A DNA stretch of 5,957 nt. Source: Euryarchaeota archaeon UBA105. GTDB lineage: Archaea; Thermoplasmatota; Poseidoniia; Poseidoniales; Thalassarchaeaceae. Location of the stretch: the NCBI GenBank assembly GCA_002496905.1, contig DALV01000076.1, forward strand, positions 1-5,957, in the 5' to 3' direction. The translations under genes were made by a program, and so were the position numbers. Under the pieces are notes generated by a model, which worked only from the letters and a program-made list of their open reading frames with translations, did not search any database and was not told the origin of the DNA. Of the stretch, positions 5,831 through 5,957 are shown piece after piece (position 1 is the stretch's first letter; the number at the start of each line of letters is the position of its first letter).

Positions 5831-5864
5831 TGTCAAATCATTGAACCAACCGCTTGATATCTAA
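5831..5864 (+). promoter_or_regulatory. Shared upstream element plus TATA-like box of the lipoprotein gene
   Basis: TGTCAAATCAT (5831-5841), AACCAA (5844-5849) and CGC (5851-5853) match the element at 4593-4615 in 20 of 23 positions and start 53 bases before the ATG at 5884, against 52 for the other copy. The core overlaps the small symmetric sequence TTTGTCAAA (5829-5837). An AT-rich GATATCTAAA (5856-5865) follows, centred about 24 bases before the ATG, as expected for an archaeal TATA box of a leaderless mRNA. The element begins only 2 bases after the stop codon of the small acidic protein, so the lipoprotein gene probably has its own promoter. Confidence 0.5.
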
Positions 5865-5883
5865 AACTCAATTCGGAATTTAC

Positions 5884-5957
5884 ATGATGCAACGAAACGC
5901 TGCCATACTCGTGCTAGCAATGATGCTGACATCTGGATGCCTCGGTGCAGTTGATGA
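5884..5957 (+). CDS. Predicted lipoprotein, N-terminus only (truncated by window edge)
   Basis: Twenty-four codons are visible before the window ends. They begin MMQRN, then a hydrophobic core AAILVLAMMLT (6-16), then the lipobox-like SGC at 17-19, with C19 the predicted lipid-modified residue and LGAVD after it. One arginine, a short hydrophobic core and Ser-Gly before Cys are typical of archaeal and bacterial exported lipoproteins, such as solute-binding proteins. Nothing of the mature domain is visible, so its function cannot be given. ATG 5884 and ATG 5887 are both possible. No Shine-Dalgarno site is present, while the TATA-like box about 24 bases upstream fits leaderless initiation. Confidence 0.7.
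   Translation, partial: MMQRNAAILVLAMMLTSGCLGAVD

Overview
The window reads as chromosomal DNA from an uncultured marine-type euryarchaeon, most likely a Thermoplasmatota lineage such as Marine Group II/III (Poseidoniia). This is inferred, not proven. It rests on a membrane-anchored tandem winged-helix regulator of the archaeal type, a thiamine pyrophosphokinase next to an archaeal-style short M29 peptidase-family gene, AT-rich TATA-like boxes about 25 bases before several ATGs (suggesting leaderless mRNAs), mostly absent Shine-Dalgarno sites, acidic secreted segments and an N-terminal lipobox protein. No rRNA, tRNA, CRISPR, transposon or phage signal was seen.

Layout. 1-450 (minus) is the N-terminal 150 codons of a family-2 glycosyltransferase that runs off the left edge. 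It is divergent, across 147 bp, from a complete family-4 glycosyltransferase (598-1797, plus). Next, after a 44-bp gap that holds a nested GC-rich inverted repeat, comes an AI-2E family multi-pass membrane protein (1842-2900, plus). It converges, with only 6 bp between the stop codons, on a two-gene minus-strand operon: an M29 aminopeptidase-family protein (3512-4543), translationally coupled by a 4-base ATGA overlap to a thiamine pyrophosphokinase (2907-3515). Divergent from that operon is a three-gene plus-strand envelope cluster: a membrane-bound tandem winged-helix regulator with a short acidic ectodomain (4645-5493), a 66-residue membrane-anchored acidic protein (5628-5828), and the start of a lipoprotein (5884 to the right edge).

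How the parts may work together. The two glycosyltransferases suggest surface glycan or lipid-linked sugar synthesis. The right-hand cluster looks like a small envelope sensing module. The regulator and the lipoprotein share a 23-base upstream element (20/23 identical) at nearly the same distance from their ATGs, just upstream of a TATA-like box, which is where an archaeal activator would bind. A weaker copy lies upstream of the family-4 glycosyltransferase. The small acidic protein has the same layout as the N-terminal part of the regulator (short N-terminus, one membrane segment, acidic tail) but no DNA-binding part. The M29-family protein keeps the fold motifs but appears to have lost three of the five metal ligands known for the family, so it may not be a classical metallopeptidase.

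Intergenic stretches are all shorter than 150 bp, so no large gene-free region exists.
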